Assembly: GCF_932276165.1 (NCBI RefSeq)
Contig: NC_063997.1
Location: 6,210,001 to 6,274,000, forward strand
Length of the DNA stretch: 64,000 bases
Direction of reading: 5' to 3'
From: Plutella xylostella
Taxonomy: Eukaryota > Arthropoda > Insecta > Lepidoptera > Plutellidae
Positions 43,322 through 55,000 of this stretch are shown here, one piece after another. The translations under genes and the position numbers were made by a program. How positions within the stretch are numbered: the stretch's first letter is position 1; the number at the start of each line of letters is the position of its first letter. The notes below the pieces were generated by a model. It worked only from the letters and a program-made list of their open reading frames with translations, searched no databases and was not told the origin of the DNA.

Positions 43322-45201
43322 CTAAGAAGAAAAATGAGTAAGTACATACCTATTCATTTCAGACAAAGTATTTGAAGATACCATACTGTAAAGTTTCAGC
43401 CCGCGTGCCACTTCCGCCGCTTGACCGGCAGTGCGAGTGCATTTACACAACGCTATGATTAATTGTTGCACATTATTTTGTGCTCGCTATACTGGAAACG
43501 GACAACTTTTCACACGATGGGCTAGAATATTGAATTTTAAATGTGTGCCAATCGGCATTAACAAAAGTTGTTGAGTAAAAGTTATTCAGGAGGTCCACAT
43601 GAGTCACTCACCTCCATACAAAACAGGCTTACTGCATATTACTATACCACTTTTGCAACAACTTATCATAGCAATAAAAAAAAAAAACTGAAAATAAATG
43701 AATTTTATCAAAAGCGGTCAACAAATATAATAAGCGAACCATACAAAAAACGGTCTGACATTATTTGACTGCAACATTTTCGCCATCTCACCTCGAACTC
43801 CGACCTAACTCTTATGATTTTAAACAAAAGCTCTTTAAGAGGGGGAGAGGAGAATGCGCGAAATGAAAAAGGTGTTTATATAATTGCAGGGCCGGGGGGG
43901 CTCTTAGCTGATTGCCGGGACCTGCGGGCTTTGTTCGTGGACTCCGGCCGCCAAGATGGAATGTCGCGCCCCTCAAGGGTGGCTCCAGCTTCGTAGAAAA
44001 CAAAAGAACGGGATAAGTCATGCATTTGGTTTCACACAGCTCCGAAACTTCGTTTTTCGTGAGCTAGAGTGAACTCCAAAAAAATTTACTTCATGTAGCT
44101 TTTTTTAAATAGACCGATTCTCAGTAAGTACCTATAATAAGTTATAGTTTTTCTAAGATGTATACATGTGGCATCGTAGTCACAAATTGACCCAAGGAGC
44201 ATACAATATTACATTGATGCAAAAGGCTAAAAGCATCTGTGGTGTTCTAGTGTTTGATATTAGATTAATACAATATGCCTTACCTCAAAATCCACCTTTG
44301 AGAGACCCAAATGAGGTAAGTAAATAAAACAAACCTACTGCAAATTTAAAGTGTCTACCTAAATGAAGGTACAATTTTGTAAAAAATGACGATTAACAAA
44401 GTTACTGCCACGAAACGTTCCTGCCGAGTAGAATATAACGAAGTTAAAAACTAGTATAATTTGATCCGGAACATTGTTAACTGACGCTGTCGGTGTTGAA
44501 ATTAAAGTTAAAAGCATTAGTAGGTACCTACTTTTAGGAAAAAATATATTAGATATCTTCTGAATTAACTACTTTATCATTTTTTACCTAGCAAATAAAA
44601 ACCCAAAGAGTTTGTTAATAAAACATAGGAAGGTACCACTTGAACCGATAAAAAGTTTTCGAAGACAATATCGTCCACAACCAAGTATTTAACTTGTCAT
44701 TACATGAAACATTGATCCAGGATTTGCCTCCATCTGACCTATCCATTTCCGCTTACGCCGATGATACGTCCCCGCAATCGTTCATCCGAAAATCGTGCAA
44801 AACGCCTGAAGCACGGAAGCTTTTAGGTGTATATTTGCGTGGGGCTGAAAGGTTTCGGTTTTTCCGCAGAGTATTTCTGCCACAATGCAATATTCAGATA
44901 TCGGCGTTGTCGAGCCTCTCACCGCACTCCACTTCCTGAATAGGTGGAGCCGGCTCTTTACGGGTTGCTCAAACACATCGCAGAAACCTTCAGCTATGTA
45001 TGTATATTGTTTATTTAGAGATTTCTAGTGCGGAGAGTTTCAAGACCCCTTATAGTTTCCGGTTAAATTTGATAGGTATCTATTATATTTTAAGAGAAAG
45101 TCATGCGGGAATTCCATCACTATTATACACCATAGAACAACGCGGTCTCGTTGTATATGATGTACAGAATATTATGACAGTTAAAAACATTTATAGTATA
45201 A
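43322..45201. other. 1.9-kb non-coding spacer
   Basis: AT-rich. Includes 'cgaaacttcgtttttcgtgagctagagtga' near 44041, a decayed end of the same inverted-repeat family as 40865-40987. No gene recognised. Confidence 0.45.
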
Positions 45202-45387
45202 TAGCTGTTCGCTTCGCCTTAAAAAGTTTTCCCGTGGGAATTCCGGGATAAAAAGTAGCCTATGTTCTTTCTGAGGGTCTCGACCGTATGTATACCAAAT
45301 TTCATTCAAATCCGTTCAGTAGTTTTGGCGTGAAAGAGTAACAGACAGACAGACAGACAGACACAGCATTTATAATATTAGTTAGGA
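45202..45387 (-). mobile_element. LEP1/MINE-type Helitron-like repeat, reversed
   Basis: On the minus strand: TCCTAACTAATATTATAAAT, (GTCT)n, TTCACGCCAAAACTACTGAA, the TCCCGGAATTCCCACGGGAA hairpin and AACAGCTAT end. It matches the copy at 13007-13217. Confidence 0.78.
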
Positions 45388-46207
45388 AGTAAGGATTAGG
45401 ATTAGGATAATATACCTAGTGCTAATGCTACTTTTAGTTGTAGCTAGTGAAATAAGAATAAACGAACCTGCTACAGCGCCCTTTAAATGGATATTGTAAA
45501 CGCTCTTGACATGTTTTTTCCTAACTTTTTATCGTGGAAACTGTAACTTGAGTATATAGATAGCTATGTATAACTCGTTGTGAAATGAAACTTTTCAAAA
45601 AACATTGTTTACTACTACGCAGAAGTTGATATTGTTCTTTCTAAGCCATTGCATATCCTATTGTTTGGAAACATACTAGTTATTTCAAATGCAGTGTTTG
45701 CTGGAAACAATAGATTAAAAAAGGGGTTTTACTTTTTATTACAATTTAATTGGAATGCTTCACTAAAGTTCATTCATATTCACCGCAATATTTTTGAAAA
45801 TGCTTTTTGTTTATTTGATTTCATGTAAACTCGTAGATATAATAAAAAATGATAGAGATGAGTAACTAGAACCGCGACTCTACCACTTTAAAGTGTAAGT
45901 TCGGTGAGGTTTTGGTATTCTCTTTTTCTAACTTTCAGATTGCAGATGAATTCATTAAGAAAATTTGATCGAAAGTTATATGCAATTTGTAAATACCAAA
46001 GACCTTATAATCATACTTAATTTATATAGTAGCTACGTAACGTACTGTTCTTTTGAAGTTAAAAGGACAGCTTCACTGGGCTTTTGGACAACAGCGATAC
46101 AATTTTGTAAACAAAATTGACATGATCGATCGCGGGGGCGAGTGCAAGTGGCTATTAGCAGGACCACGGAGCACCCTCTAGATACACTCGGCGAGGGCTT
46201 TCCATAC
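45388..46207. other. Non-coding spacer
   Basis: AT-rich, nothing recognised. Confidence 0.4.
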
Positions 46208-46295
46208 CGAGTGCCTTGTGTGCACTAGCTGACGAGCCCCACGCCAATACCCACCATAACACCAACACAATACAGCTTTTAATCCCATCTCTCAT
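46208..46295 (-). CDS. Candidate signal-peptide first exon, low confidence
   Basis: From ATG at 46295 the minus strand reads MRDGIKSC, a hydrophobic core (IVLVLWWVLAWG), small residues SSASA giving an A-x-A cleavage context, then HKAL, with a possible donor gtatgg at 46207. The frame stays open to 46155. This is a good signal-peptide profile, but no downstream exon is identifiable in the window. Could be chance. Confidence 0.25.
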
Positions 46296-46343
46296 ACCCT
46301 CGACACTTCCGACTGCTCCAATGAAAAGACGTTTGAAAGTCAA

Positions 46344-48180
46344 TTCTGGTTCAGCTGAATAAGGTTGAAATTGAAAAGGTTCGAGTAATGTTTTCGGAAC
46401 GTGACAGCAGTGAGGCCGCCGCCTTGTTTGATACAGGGTGTCAGAATTGAAATACGCTTGACACTAGTTGGCTATTCAGAGAAGTCGTGGCTCGGCTGAT
46501 TGATAGAGAGTTCCTTAACTCCCCCTGTTGTTGAGAGAGTTTTTTAAACGTAGCAATTATTTGTAGTGTAGGTACTTGAGGTGAGAGGTGAAGGGTGAAA
46601 AATTATAATTAAAAAGAAGAAGATATTCAAAAACCAAGACAACTCATTTGGAAAGTTATCTTTTTTTACAAACAGATACTTACATGCATTTCTGCAAATG
46701 TTCATGTGTGCAAGTAACATGATATAATTTTATGTAGAATGTAAACAATACATACGAATGGGAGAAATGGGTGACTTATGGAACGTCAATGGCCAGTGGA
46801 ACTTTTTCATTGCTCTTGTGTATTTATGAATTACTATTTCCATACTCATACTCACAATGCCTTACACATTTACCATCGTGAATAATTTAGCTGCCTAATT
46901 ACCATTAGCAGGCACTTCTCTTCAAAACGCTGGAGCATTCACAAAGTGCGTTTTTGATACACGTAAACACATGGTGCTAGTCAGCATTACCCAGAGCAGC
47001 TATTAAGAGTCCTTCACACGTAAACAACCTTTAAGGGCACTTAGCTAAGGGAAAATGCAAAATACACGCATGTACATAAGTGCTGTGGGTACCTGAAGCA
47101 GATTTACCGATGTGGTTGCGCATAGTGCAGTTTGAAATTTTATTCAAAAGTGGTTGGTAAATGGAGAGTTTAAAGTAGGTAGGTAATTCATAGTATGAGT
47201 ACCTACCTACGTACGTTGTGAATTTGTTATATTAAAAAAAAATCCTTTACAGTCCATTGAACTTTAAAAGAACATATAATTTCAGGCAGGTTTAGAGGGA
47301 ATTCAGGAAATGTATTTCAGTGCGAGTTCACATAACAACACGTATATTCCGATCCGATGTTGTGTTCGATTGTTGTGACGTGAGATGATAAGTGCCAATT
47401 TCTCCATAGTCGGTTATCTAACGGACAGGGTTTGATTTATAAATTAAACGTCATCCCCATATAAAATTCATGACAGATGTGTCAAAAGTTAACCACTATT
47501 CCGTGGTTATGTTCTAACCAACTATGGAGACATTGGCACTAAGTAGGTTGAAACTGCGTTGAATCGTCAAGTGCCTTTGTTAAAACCTGCTTCAATTATT
47601 TTTGTCACATAAAACGAAAAAAGAATGGCAAGTTCATTTATTAATTTACTTCGTTAGAACCTGCAGTTCATTATTTTTACACGCCAATTAAACAAATGCT
47701 TGTTTCATTCCGACAACTTTGAGGAAGAGTGCACAAATGAATTGAATTTTATAACTAGCTGCTTTTGCAAAGAAAATTAACAGTTATTTCTGTTTTCTGT
47801 CATAACAAGTAATTTATAATTACCTTTTTATAATAATAATTTAAAAAAAATTGTTATCCTTAAATATTATGTTGGGCATCGTTCAGGACTATACCCCCTC
47901 CAAGACACTATAACAAAACATCGGGCACAATTAAAATAAAATAAATTGTGTATGGTACAGTAAATACCTAAATACCTAAAATTTTTTTTGCTTACTAACA
48001 TTTCGATGATAAACCCTGATAGGTATATATATCTGTGCCCCAGCTCTGGACTTGAGTTTGTCTCCTTGGAGAAAGGATTAATATTCAGTCAGTCATTGAC
48101 TTTCAGTCTATGAAACTACCAACGAGTATTATATCTTTCGTGCATCTCAAATTAATTCAACATAGCCTAACCAACATTAG
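46344..48180. other. 1.8-kb non-coding spacer
   Basis: AT-rich, no supported gene or repeat ends. Confidence 0.45.
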
Positions 48181-48304
48181 GGGCCACTTGCACCAAAATA
48201 TTAAATTTAGATTTAGTGTTAAATCTCCATTTATGCCATCAATTTATTTGGACTGACGTTTTTTAAATCGAAATGAAACACTGTCAGATGTGTGCAAGTG
48301 GCCC
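48181..48304. mobile_element. Small inverted-repeat element (124 bp)
   Basis: GGGCCACTTGCACCA at the left and TGTGCAAGTGGCCC at the right form inverted ends of about 13 bp. The interior is non-coding and palindrome-prone. TA flanks one base outside on each side. Confidence 0.6.
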
Positions 48305-48910
48305 TAAATCTAGATTGCATGCACCAAAGTTAACACTGTGGTGCGTGCTGCCCTAAAAACGACAAATAAGTTCATATAAATTTATTTTAATGAAAATGTG
48401 GCTTAGCACACTCCGGGTAACATTACCTATCACCCTAAAAAACAAAACGAAAATCGGTCAGCCGTTTCGGAGTTACGCTACCACAGATAGGTGTAGAAGA
48501 TGTAATGGTTTATTTTATGATTGATTGAGGCGCATTCCGTCTAAGCTATCACTGAAATCGAATCGATTCATACGAGTTATTCAGAAATACCCGCGCCGGA
48601 GCACTGGAAGGCGTGTCCTCAACATGCACAGCTATTCGCATCTCGCATCGCTTTGAGCTATTCATTCGAATCATACGAGCGATTAATCGATTACGCGGCA
48701 CATTCGCAAACAACAGTGCCATGCCCAGGACGGTCACACGCTTCGCTGCGTACGTTATGTTATGAGGCTTTGCAGTGCTTGCCTTCCTAGTCTCGTCTAT
48801 CTACTCACGGACTTAACGACCTATGTACAGAGATAGAGGTAATATTGAGATTTCCTACAGGCTTTTGATTTTAAAGAAATTCAGCAAAATTCCAATGCTA
48901 TAACAACATA

Positions 48911-49052
48911 GGTACGGTCAGCTGCATAAGTTGTTATACACTTCTGTACCTTGTCAAAGTGACGAAACGTCAATGCTTCAATGAATGGATAGGCGGTTTG
49001 TTAGATGGACAAGGTTCGAAAGTGTATAGCTACTTATGCAGATGACTGTACC
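48911..49052. mobile_element. TA-flanked palindromic MITE (142 bp)
   Basis: GGTACGGTCAGCTGCATAAG at the left and (reverse-complemented right end) GGTACAGTCATCTGCATAAG begin inverted repeats of about 45 bp, through ...TATACACTT..ACCTTGTC. Flanked by TA on both sides. The TA target and size fit a Tc1/mariner-type MITE. Confidence 0.75.
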
Positions 49053-49326
49053 TACTACTACTACTACTGCAGGTGTATTAGCAGGTACCTAAAATATCAT
49101 ATTTCGGAAATTGAGATATTTCCTCACTCGCTTCAATGTATTTATAAGCTTCTTATGAAACATGCCAGATCAAATTGCAGCAGTCATTATATATTTCTGG
49201 TGTATCATAAAACACACGAGTACCTAATACCGACATTTATGAAATGAGGTGCTGCAAAGGGTATGATTATTAATAATTATATTATGAATAACTTGAAAGG
49301 TAGCCATTAACGCTAATTAGCATGAT

Positions 49327-49657
49327 TGTTAGCTTGGTACTATAGAAGATGCTGAAAATAAGACACTCAGGAAGTTTGAAGTAAAATACTTTTATAAGGA
49401 ACACAAACTATTCAAAAAGGAATCTAATAACAAACAGAAGTCTTTTAAAAGTTATCCTTGTTTTTTTCTGCCATCTTGAATTGAATGAATCCGCATGAAT
49501 CCAGTGACCGGCCAGTCAATGCGAATCACAGACAATATAGAAACTAAATGAACTAAAGAACAACTCCTAGCTACATCTAGTAATCCGGCCGGACCTATGA
49601 TGAAATAAGTAGCTTGATATTAGTAAAGAATAGCATTGGTAAATTTAAACGCTAACA
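49327..49657. repeat. LTR-like repeat, short copy (331 bp)
   Basis: Begins TGTTAGCTTGGTAC and ends ACGCTAACA (TG...CA). Its two halves (155 and 176 bp) match 57626-57780 and 58318-58493 with no difference that I can see. The four bases to its left are TGAT, and TGAT also follows the second copy at 58494. See the second copy for the extra internal segment. Confidence 0.7.
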
Positions 49658-50334
49658 GTCGGCCGTCCTGTTATTGGGAATGTCCCCATTCCCTGTCGGC
49701 CATTCGAACGCTAACTAACAAGTTCTAAATTTATGTTAACAAACTGAATGAATTAGCAAAATTAATAAAGTTATTATATCTATGCGGTGATATTAAATGC
49801 ACTTAGCAATCATAATTAAAATAAAACTCAAAGAGACTATAAGTAATTAGTAAACCATATTCCGGCTGTTCTTATTGATGTACTTAATGCTGGTCTGACG
49901 CTGGTCTGCTACGCTGCAACGTTGCTAGGTGAATTTTTGGTCGGCTACACTGTATGTTCATTGTTCCTCAGAATCTGAAATAGGTACACAAATTATATAT
50001 TAATTAGTTGTTTTTTTTTTTTTTTTTTTGTTTATTGTTCTACTGCTGGACAGTGGCCTCCTTATTAGTGTTCTACTGCTGGACAATGGCCTCCTTATTA
50101 GTCTTCTACTGCTGGACAATGGCCTCGTAGCAGAATAAATCAAATTAATTCGTACGAGTAGGTAAATTAAATAGTGATTATTTGAATATTGATATGATTT
50201 TGTTTCTGATATAATTTTTAAAATTTAAACATAATCTTTATTTATTTTGAGTAACATTAAAGTGAAAGAAAGTATTATTATACTTAATAAGAGTATTATA
50301 AGAAATATAGGCTTAGTTTACATATAAAATGTCA
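49658..50334. other. AT-rich segment with short tandem triplicate
   Basis: Holds a T-run followed by three ~33-bp tandem units 'ttctactgctggaca.tggcctc' at about 50036-50128, wording common in lepidopteran repeats. No gene. Confidence 0.5.
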
Positions 50335-50755
50335 CTAGTATTGTGGGTACCGCTTGTGCTTCGGCATACCAGTCACAACCCAGTGTGAGTACCGCTTGCA
50401 CATCGGCATACCAGCCACATATACTCGGACAACATACTTACTCTTTATCAGATAAATAGTATAGTGGGTACCGCTTGTGCTTCGGCATACCATTCACAAC
50501 CCAGTGTGAGCACCGCTTGCACTTCGGCATACCAGCCACTATATACTAATTATCATTAGGTGAGCACCGCTTGTGCTTCGGCATACCATTCACAACCCTG
50601 TGTGAGCACCGCTTGCACTTCGGCATACCATTCACCTTTTATTATAACAATATTAAAGTGTGTGTATTATCATTCAGTGAGTACCGCTTGTGCTTCGGCA
50701 TACCAATCACATCCTTGTGTGAGCACCGCTTGCACTTCAGCATACCATTCAACTT
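50335..50755 (+). repeat. Short satellite: eight copies of an ACCGCTTG..TTCGGCATACCA box
   Basis: Four paired units at about 50345, 50466, 50561 and 50678. Each pair is two half-repeats of about 45 bp with core ACCGCTTG(T/C)(G/A)CTTCGGCATACCA, often followed by CAC. Pairs are separated by AT-rich spacers of variable length. Open frames across it (MCFGIP..., STACASAYHS...) are by-products of the repeat, not a gene. Confidence 0.85.
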
Positions 50756-51253
50756 CATTTATCGGAACAATACTGTTCGGTCATCCATTCTCATAATATA
50801 TTTATAATGCAGGTATCTTAGTATCAAAATATATTCCAATTCTTCTATTTTATATATAATATTCTTGTATTTTTATATTTAAATCATCATTTATTATAAT
50901 AACAACAGTGTGTTAAACATTTTGATTTATTAGGACAATACTGTTCAGACAGCCATTCTCATAATATATGTATATAAAATGTAAGTTTCTTTCCATGTTC
51001 TCATAATGTAGGTATTCCAATCCTTTCATTTTATGTCTTATATTCTTGTGTCTCAATATTAAATCGGCCTTTTCTTTGTAATTATATTAAAGTGTTTTAA
51101 CGATCTTGATTTAATAGATCAATGCTGACCCTCAGCCATTCTCATTATGTAGATTTTTATATGCATATTCTCATTTTATGATTATTCCAATTATATCTTC
51201 ATATTTAAATCATCGTTTTCTTTATCATCATCATATTCATCATACAATATGTA

Positions 51254-52071
51254 GGGTAACGTAACGTACCTTGGGACGCTTGTACCTCGGGACATTGATT
51301 GTATTTTAAAAACCGGCTAAATAAACACATTAAAATTCTATCCTAGGCATAGTATTTTACTCGCTTGGCAAAACTAGTGAGTCTCGTGATCATACCAGCA
51401 TCGAGTGTGTGGTGAAGACAGTATGAAGTTTTTTGGAGTCAAAAGTAGCTTTTGTATAGTTTTTTGTGTTGCTTTATCTTATTGAGGCATGCTCAAAATA
51501 AAGACATGGATGTCACGTATAACTTTTCAGTTATTTAATTTTATGACATGGCAATTATCTGAAAGATTCCTATTAATTAAAAATAAAGATATTTAAATTT
51601 TGGTTAAATATTGCTTTTTTGTACCTTGGGACACGATTAAATTTGTACCTTGGGACACTGTTTCCTATGGCTTTGTACTATGGAAAATGCAAACATCTAA
51701 ATAACGCCTTATATCTCTGTTCTTATTAGTGCCAGAGTGAAACTAGACAGAAGAGAGATGCAGTAAATAAATAAGAACAGAGATATAAGGAGTTATTTAG
51801 AAGTTTGCATTTTCCATAGTACAAAGCTATAGGAAACAGTGTCCCAAGGTACAAACGTGTAACGTACCTTGGGTCAAAACAAGCATTTTTACTTTTATCT
51901 TAATTTAATAAAATCTGGCCACACTAAAGCTTAAGCACAAATACTAGTGATAATAGATTATATATCCTACCGAATAAAGAAAATTTCACATTAATATCTT
52001 AGTTGTACGCTGCGATAGCTTCATTCAAAGTTGGGGTAGTCGAAAATGTCCCTAGGTACGTTACGTTACCC
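51254..52071. mobile_element. 818-bp fold-back element with TA duplication
   Basis: Outer ends GGGTAACGTAACGTACCTTG and (reverse-complemented) GGGTAACGTAACGTACCTAG are flanked by TA. Inside, a second inverted pair of about 120 bp (from TTTGTACCTTGGGACACTGT to AGATATAAGG-type arms) surrounds a short loop near 51740. Repeated GTACCTTGGGAC words occur at least six times. No ORF. Confidence 0.8.
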
Positions 52072-55000
52072 TAAATATTCCTATCCTAAAACAAGAACAG
52101 GAATTAGAATAGAAAAGTGAGAAATAAATTGCATATTAGTCGCAAGTAATAAGTTACATCCACAGCTTAATAATGAACCTAGTTAAGTAAGGTATAATAT
52201 TATATTATGTACTTTTATCATAAATAGTTCTTATTACCTTTATCTATTTACAGGAAAATTAACGAATAATTTATTATAAGAATTTTGAAATAATGATAGC
52301 CAATTACAAGTTTTTAATTGCTTGAGACACGGATAAAAGTTAAGTGTTACAGTTGCCACGAATTAATTATGAATTATTCATATATAAATTAGTTGATGTA
52401 ATGGCATTCCTATTATATTGTAACATGATTATATTATAATTAGTTAAAGTTTCGTGGAATTTTATATTAATTATTTTAAATTGACCTTATCTTAAGTATT
52501 AAGTTTTCTATCAAATGAATATAATATAATTAGAGTTAGTATGCATATGAGTTGCAAAATCAAGAGTATAAATATTTGAGAGTATCATTACATAACATGA
52601 CAATATTTGTGCATATTACATGGTGCATGGTAATAATTAGCATGCCATGATAAGAATTTACAATCAAGCATTCAGCAAGTAAGTAAACACATATAAGTAG
52701 GTAAAAACACCTCCTGTGGGTTGACTGGTAGAAAATGCTTGTAGCATTAAGTCCACCCTTTGTACACTTATTTTTATATTTGTGCAATAAAGGATTAAAT
52801 AAAATAAAAATATGTAGAGGTAAATACAAGTAGGTGCTTACGTACCTTTAATTAACAGCCTTTTCAGTGTCGGCATAATTAAAACTAGAAAATACTTAGA
52901 TACCAATGGTACCTCAAGATACAGACCAAGCTTAGTTTGGTGACCGCTATCGCTACTGTATACTTAATTTTTTTTTTTTATATGTGCAAAATATTGATTA
53001 AATATCCTATTTCATTATAAATTTCATCGATGTCAGCATATTCAAAGAAAGTACAGTGCATTAATTTAACCTACTATTTTTATTTGTAGATAAGTACAAT
53101 AAAGACTCTTAAAAACATTTCTTTATAAGTACTTCGTTTTTTTTTTAATTTTTTTTTTATTGTTTCCGTCATTGCCTTCAGATTGATCTAGAGTATTTCA
53201 TTCAACTTGTTATGAATAGTGGAGGACTGTTAGGTTAATTGTATTTGAAAGTAGGTTTCATCAAATCATTTCTACGTTTTTATGTAAAGGGTGTTTATTT
53301 TTTTAATTTTGTTTTATTGAATTTTTATCTTTATATATGATAGGCCCAATGGAATGAAATTTGTATGTAGGTACTATGTCAACCTCGCCATATTATGAGG
53401 ACGTGGGCTTATTACGAGTTTTGAATATAGAATATTTGATTATATATAGGATAATGTCACTTTGTTTGACTTCTCCTTTTGTAAATAAAGCCAGCAAAGT
53501 AAGATCATGTATAATTAATTCTGAACCTCTACGTCAGCAAGGCAGCGGCGTCACAAATAAAATATATATTTGAAATGTAGGAAATAAAATAGATTTGAAA
53601 TATTTTGTTTTAATTACTGCTCTATGCCCAAATAGTATGAGATGGGTTCTTGGCAGTTCCTACAGGGATATTTAAAGTAACTGATGTGATGACTGACTGT
53701 GCAAAAGCTTTACAGTCTATTTATAAAGTCCAGAACTGAAATTGATCCGAACTAATTGTAAAATACCGTATTAAATTGATCTATTACCTTCATCTAAGCA
53801 CCAATCCGTTAAACGATATAGTCAATTGCTATTTTATTTCCTAATATAATTAACTGTAACTGTAAGTATTCAACAGGCAATGACATAAAGTCTCCACAAA
53901 TTCGCACTCTTTACTTCCATGACTATAGTTAGACTGTATATGTGGTCAGTAGTCGTGTTCCTTATTTAAATAAATTAATAAATAAATAAACAAATAGTAC
54001 CTATGGTATAGTTTTTAATTATATCTGTGTTGTTGACGTTATGTGATTCACACCAAGGTGATTATTGTTGAAGTCGCAACTCGAGAGACTTATATAGCTT
54101 CCACTATGTTTTTGTTTTTTTTTTGACGCTTCCTTATGTCTGGTAAGTAAAGTTGGTTTTCCTTTTAGTCGTCAAAAATGTATGGGATTTCAACTGTCCA
54201 AAAACCAATAATATAATGGACAGAGCATAATTGATATTTTCACACTGTAGTTTGAGTTTTAAAGTTCACAAAATGTAAGCATTTTTAGATTGAAATCAAT
54301 GTGAGGCTGAGCATTGTTATGTATGGAAACTGGTCAATAGTTAGTTTTATTTATATTTAGTATTAACAAGTCATGGAAAACCAATAAAGAAGAGAGAGAA
54401 TATTCCAGGTTCCGCAATTTGTTTGTTGTTAGACATTTGTAAGATAGTATCATGATAATGCATGGGATATAATCCCGTTTAAGTTTATCTAATAAAGATG
54501 AAGGCTTTTGCTAAGTCTAGGAATACAAATATTGTTTTCTAAAATTGCTTATAATCATAATATAAATTATTATCATTGCAACTATGTTGGTGTTACATTA
54601 GTTTTAATTCTAAGTAAATACATATAATTTCCATTATCATAGTCTCCTATACGATATAACGACTTTTCCTTAAAACTCAACAAAGCAGTAGGTACTTAAA
54701 AATACAAAATATAACACTTCATAAACATTAAAGTTGTAATATACCTATGGTAATTTATATTTATTTAGCAGATCATGAATAAAGTATTCAAAACTTAGGG
54801 ACCTAGTGGTATTTACTAACAGAATAATAACATGTATTTATACTTAATGTTTTTAAACTACGGAAATAATGTTATCAGATTTAAAAGTTGTCTGAGACGT
54901 CCAGCCTTCTTAAAGGTGTTGGAAAAGACCCATATTGAAACTAATACGGATAATAATATGTCATAAAATGGGTGATTGCATGTACATTCACTCTCACTCA

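Noticed and set aside
44694..44939. Possible reverse-transcriptase YADD motif (SISAYADDTS)
   Set aside because: Only the four-residue core fits; flanking residues and neighbouring frames lack other RT motifs.
48549..48737. 62-aa basic ORF on the minus strand
   Set aside because: No homology, no splice context, and flanked by short repeats; likely chance.
50335..50755. CRISPR array
   Set aside because: Spacers are AT-rich and irregular, repeats are paired variants, and the DNA is from an insect nuclear genome with no cas genes.
50560..50807. 78-residue Cys/Tyr-rich ORFs
   Set aside because: Generated by the satellite boxes in two frames at once; no codon preference and no gene context.
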